A stretch of 15,839 nucleotides of DNA, from contig JBBINV010000073.1 in the NCBI GenBank assembly GCA_037443705.1, positions 1-15,839 on the forward strand. Direction: 5' to 3'. Source of the stretch: 2-02-FULL-66-14 sp037443705. Lineage in GTDB: Bacteria > Pseudomonadota > Gammaproteobacteria > Burkholderiales > SG8-39. Shown here piece by piece: positions 12,730-15,839 of the stretch. The first letter of the stretch is position 1; each line of letters starts with the position of its first letter. A model generated the notes under the pieces. The model searched no databases and had not been told where the DNA came from. It saw nothing but the letters and a program-made list of their open reading frames with translations. A program made the translations under genes and the position numbers.

Positions 12730-15505
12730 CGGGACCCTTCAGGTTCGATTCGCAGCGCCCGCACAGCCCCGCTTCGTTGACGTCCGCCCGATAATGCCAG
12801 CAACGCTCGCATTTCGCGTGCTCGCTCGGCCTGACCTCGACCGAAATCGGGGCGCCTTCGGCGTGCCGCACCGTGGCACGCGAGGTGAGGAGCACGAACC
12901 GGAGATCGTCGCCCAGACGGGCCAACGCCTCGTAGGCCTGACCCGACGCCTGGATGTCCAGCTCGGCGGCCAATGACGACCCGATCTGCTTCGCGGCGCG
13001 CTTTTCCTCGAGCCGCTTGGTGACGATCTCGCGAACCCGGCGAACCGTTCCCCAGGCGTCGAGCACCGGCTGACCGAGACCCGGGTCCGGGATCGCGTGC
13101 CAGGTTTCCTCGAACACGCTTTTCTCGGGATCGCCCGCGAATATCTTCCACGCCTCTTCCGCCGTGAAGCTGAGGATTGGCGCCATCAGGCGAAGGAGCG
13201 AGTTCGTGATGTGCCAGAGCGCGGTCTGCGCCGAGCGGCGCGCGCGCGAGTCCGCGCCGCAGGTGTAGAGGCGGTCCTTGAGGACGTCGAGGTAGAACGC
13301 GCCCAGGTCCTCCGTGCAGAACCCCTGCAGGCGCTGCGCCACGAGATGAAACGCGAACCGCGCGTAGTCCTCGGTCATCGCCTTCTGCGCGCCGGCCATG
13401 AGCGCGAGCGCGTAGCGGTCGATCTCGGTCATCCCGGCGACCGGCACCGCGTGGCGCGCGGGATCGAAATCCGAGGTGTTGGCGAGCAGGAACCGCAGCG
13501 TGTTCCGGATGCGCCGGTAGCTTTCGACGACGCGCTTCAGGATCTCGCTCGAGATGGTCAGCTCGCCCGAGAAGTCGCCGCTCGCGACCCACAGGCGCAG
13601 GATCTCGGCGCCGAGCGTGCCCGCGATCTCCTGCGGCGCCATGACGTTGCCCTTCGACTTCGACATCTTGCGGCCCTCGAGGTCGATGACGAAGCCGTGC
13701 GTCAGCAGCCCCTTGTAGGGCGGCGCGCCGTTCATCATGCACGACACGAGGAGCGACGAGTGGAACCAGCCGCGGTGCTGGTCCGAGCCCTCCAGGTACA
13801 GGTCGGCCGGGAACGCGGTCTGTTCCGCGTGCGATCCCTTGAGCACCGTGAAGTGCGTAGCGCCCGAGTCGAACCACACGTCGAGCGTGTCGCGCACCTT
13901 CTCGTAGTGCGACGCTTCGGAGCCCAGCAGCTCGCGCGGGTCGAGGCTCTGCCAGGCCTCGATGCCGCCCTCCTCGACGCGCCGCGCCACCGCCTCCAGG
14001 AGCGCGGGCGTCTCCGGGTGGAGCTCGGCGGTCTCCTTGTGGATGAAAAACGGCATCGGCACGCCCCACTGGCGCTGGCGCGAGAGCGTCCAGTCCGGGC
14101 GGTTCGCGATCATGCCGGCGAGCCGCGATTTTCCCCACGCGGGGTAGAACTGCGTGGCCTCCACGCCGCGCAGCGCGGTCTGGCGCAGCGTCTCGCCGCC
14201 GACCGCCTTGTCCATCGCGGCGAACCACTGCACCGTGGCGCGCAGGATCACCGGCGTCTTGTGCCGCCAGCAGTGCATGTAGCTGTGGGTGTAGCGCGCG
14301 CTCGAGAACAGCGCGCCGCGCCGCTCGAGCTCGGCGACGATCTCGCCGTTCGCGTCCCAGATCATGAGACCGCCGAAAAGCGGAAGGGACTTCACGAAAT
14401 GCCCGTCGCCATTCACCGGCGTGAGGATCTCCTCGTCCTTCATGCCGTAGCGCCGGCACGACTCGAAATCCTCCACGCCGTACGCCGGCGCCGAGTGCAC
14501 GATGCCCGTGCCGGTCTCGAGCGTCACGTATTCGCCCAGGTACACCGGTGCGGCACGGTCGTAGAAGGGGTGCCTGAAGCGAACGTTTTCAAGGTTCCGC
14601 CCGGGACAGCTGTGATCGAACGAACCCGAAGGATCCTTTCGCTTCAATCCGAATCGCGCGAGGCACGCTTCCTTCAGATCATTCGCGAGGATCAGCGTGC
14701 CGCGCTCCGTCTCCACGAGCGCGTAAAGGAAATCGGGGTGAACGTTCAACGCCTGGTTGCCCGGAATGGTCCACGGGGTCGTGGTCCAGATCACCGCGTA
14801 AATCGGGCCTTCGGGAAGGTCATCCAGCGCAAAAGCGCGCTTCAATTTCTCGCGATCCTCTTCGAGAAGCGCGAAAGCGACATCGACCGCGGGATCGTCA
14901 CGGTCCTCGTACTCGACCTCGGCCTCCGCCAGCGCCGAGCCGCAGTCGAAGCACCAGTTGACGGGCTTCAGGCCCCGGTAGAGGTAGCCCTTCGCGAGAA
15001 GCACCCCGAGCGCACGGATCTCGTCGGCCTCGTTGCGGTAGGCCATCGTGAGGTAGGGCGCGTCCCAGTCCCCGAGCACGCCCAGGCGCCGGAAGTCGGC
15101 CTTCTGGCGCTCGATCTGCTCCGCGGCGAAGGCGCGGCACAGGCGCTGGGTCTGCTCGGGCGGAAGGTGCTTGCCGTGCCGCTTCTCGATCTGCACCTCG
15201 ATCGGCATGCCGTGACAGTCCCAGCCCGGAACGTACGGCGCGTCGAACCCGGCGAGCGTCTTCGACTTGACGACGATGTCCTTCAGGATCTTGTTGACCG
15301 CGGTGCCGATGTGGATGTCGCCGTTCGCGTACGGAGGCCCGTCGTGCAGAACGAACCGCGGCCGCCCGGCCGCGACGCTCCGCAGGCGCCGGTACAGGCC
15401 CTTGTCCTGCCATTCCTTCACCCACTGCGGCTCGCGCTTGGCGAGATCGCCGCGCATCGGGAACGGCGTATCCGGCAGGTTCAGCGTTTTTCTGTAGTCA
15501 GCCAT
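12707..15505 (-). CDS. ileS: Isoleucine--tRNA ligase IleS
   Basis: IleS charges tRNA-Ile and hydrolyses mischarged Val-tRNA-Ile. The 932-residue length is normal for the bacterial type. The class I motifs are PPYANGDIHIG at 57-67 (HIGH box, here HIGT) and KMSKS at 613-617. Between them the CP1 editing domain shows TTTPWTIPGNQAL and GTGIVHSAPAYGVEDF. The anticodon-binding helical domain follows, and the C-terminal zinc finger has C899, C902, C915 and C918 (CERCW...CGRC). KMSKS with this Zn finger is the standard proteobacterial form rather than the eukaryote-like, mupirocin-resistant type. ATG 15505 is supported by GGAG a few bases upstream and overlaps the ribF stop by 8 bases. Its 3' end overlaps lspA. 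Confidence 0.98.
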   Translation of the reverse strand: MADYRKTLNLPDTPFPMRGDLAKREPQWVKEWQDKGLYRRLRSVAAGRPRFVLHDGPPYANGDIHIGTAVNKILKDIVVKSKTLAGFDAPYVPGWDCHGMPIEVQIEKRHGKHLPPEQTQRLCRAFAAEQIERQKADFRRLGVLGDWDAPYLTMAYRNEADEIRALGVLLAKGYLYRGLKPVNWCFDCGSALAEAEVEYEDRDDPAVDVAFALLEEDREKLKRAFALDDLPEGPIYAVIWTTTPWTIPGNQALNVHPDFLYALVETERGTLILANDLKEACLARFGLKRKDPSGSFDHSCPGRNLENVRFRHPFYDRAAPVYLGEYVTLETGTGIVHSAPAYGVEDFESCRRYGMKDEEILTPVNGDGHFVKSLPLFGGLMIWDANGEIVAELERRGALFSSARYTHSYMHCWRHKTPVILRATVQWFAAMDKAVGGETLRQTALRGVEATQFYPAWGKSRLAGMIANRPDWTLSRQRQWGVPMPFFIHKETAELHPETPALLEAVARRVEEGGIEAWQSLDPRELLGSEASHYEKVRDTLDVWFDSGATHFTVLKGSHAEQTAFPADLYLEGSDQHRGWFHSSLLVSCMMNGAPPYKGLLTHGFVIDLEGRKMSKSKGNVMAPQEIAGTLGAEILRLWVASGDFSGELTISSEILKRVVESYRRIRNTLRFLLANTSDFDPARHAVPVAGMTEIDRYALALMAGAQKAMTEDYARFAFHLVAQRLQGFCTEDLGAFYLDVLKDRLYTCGADSRARRSAQTALWHITNSLLRLMAPILSFTAEEAWKIFAGDPEKSVFEETWHAIPDPGLGQPVLDAWGTVRRVREIVTKRLEEKRAAKQIGSSLAAELDIQASGQAYEALARLGDDLRFVLLTSRATVRHAEGAPISVEVRPSEHAKCERCWHYRADVNEAGLCGRCESNLKGPGEPRLHA
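12735..12740 (-). promoter_or_regulatory. Ribosome-binding site GAAGGG for lspA
   Basis: On the minus strand GAAGGG stands 5 bases before GTG 12729, within the last codons of ileS. It favours GTG 12729 over ATG 12714 as the lspA start, because the ATG has no comparable site at good spacing. Confidence 0.45.
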
Positions 15506-15839
15506 TGCGCTCCAGGTACTCCCTCGCCATTGCCGCGTCGCGCGCGATCGCCGCGCGCAGCCGCTCCAGCCCTTCGAACTTCTCCTCGTCGCGCAGCTTC
15601 GCGAGGAAGGTCACGCGCAGGTGCCGCCCGTAGAGGTCCCCGTCGAAATCGAACAGGTTCACCTCGAGCAGCAGCGGCCCGTCCGCCGCCACCGTCGGCC
15701 GGCGCCCCACGCTCGCGACGCCGCGCAACCTCGCGCGCGTTTCTTCCAGCTCCGCCTCGACCACGTAGATCCCGCCGAGCGGCGGCCGGCGCCGCAGCAC
15801 GATGTTCGCGGTCGGAAAACCGAGCGCGCGACCGAGGCG
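15498..15839 (-). CDS. ribF: Riboflavin kinase/FAD synthetase RibF, 3' part only
   Basis: RibF makes FMN from riboflavin and then FAD. The gene enters from the right edge, so the N-terminal FAD-synthetase (adenylyltransferase) domain is off-window. The visible C-terminal 113 residues are the flavokinase domain: GRALGFPTANI at the edge (ATP/Mg site, with the conserved PTAN), GGIYVVEAE, VASVGRRPTV, then LLEVNLFDFDGDLYGR with the conserved catalytic Glu, VTFLAKLRDEEKF and the closing IARDAAMAREYL helix. All expected kinase elements in this part are intact. The reading frame stays open to the edge; a GTG at 15800 lies inside the kinase domain and is not the start. The stop overlaps the ileS start by 8 bases (ATGGCTGA), which makes it the head of the ileS-lspA-ispH operon in view. 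Confidence 0.96.
   Translation of the reverse strand, partial: RLGRALGFPTANIVLRRRPPLGGIYVVEAELEETRARLRGVASVGRRPTVAADGPLLLEVNLFDFDGDLYGRHLRVTFLAKLRDEEKFEGLERLRAAIARDAAMAREYLERNG

Overview
The window is very GC-rich, densely packed Gram-negative DNA, most likely from a betaproteobacterium. This rests on the birA-coaX-SPOR gene order, on a type IV pilus minor-pilin operon lying tail to tail with a ribF-ileS-lspA-ispH operon, and on protein signatures such as outer-membrane-type PilY1 and a TonB-like protein. I cannot name the genus. There are 14 protein genes (birA and ribF are cut by the window edges) and one tRNA. No insertion sequence, phage gene, CRISPR array or integration scar was seen. 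No stretch over 300 bases lacks a gene; the longest is about 190 bases, between the tRNA and the first pilin.

Layout. (1) 1-1960, plus strand: the 3' part of birA, coaX (overlapping birA by 4 bases) and a membrane-anchored SPOR-domain gene. (2) 1976-2456, minus strand: a stand-alone receiver-domain response regulator directly downstream of tRNA-Thr(CGT), behind a perfect TATAAT box. (3) 2648-11337, plus strand: a tightly coupled operon pilE, fimT/gspH, pilV, pilW, pilX, pilY1 and a TonB-C-terminal-domain gene. Five prepilins carry type III leaders, and PilX alone lacks the Glu at mature position 5. (4) 11246-15839, minus strand: ribF (partial), ileS, lspA and ispH, overlapping or almost touching.

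How the parts work together. The pil operon encodes the priming and tip complex of a type IV pilus: minor pilins plus the large tip adhesin and mechanosensor PilY1. The opposite operon is housekeeping: flavin cofactors, Ile-tRNA charging, lipoprotein maturation and isoprenoid synthesis. The neighbourhood resembles Pseudomonas aeruginosa fimU-pilVWXY1Y2E next to lytB/ispH-fkpB-lspA-ileS-ribF, but with pilE moved to the front, no fkpB and a TonB-like gene at the end.

I found no convincing new system. The points most worth a second look are the TonB-like gene closing the pilus operon, its 92-base antisense overlap with ispH, the duplicated domain inserted in the PilY1 von Willebrand A domain, the non-EF-hand calcium loop in PilY1 set against an intact DxDxDG loop in PilW, and the tRNA-Thr/response-regulator arrangement.
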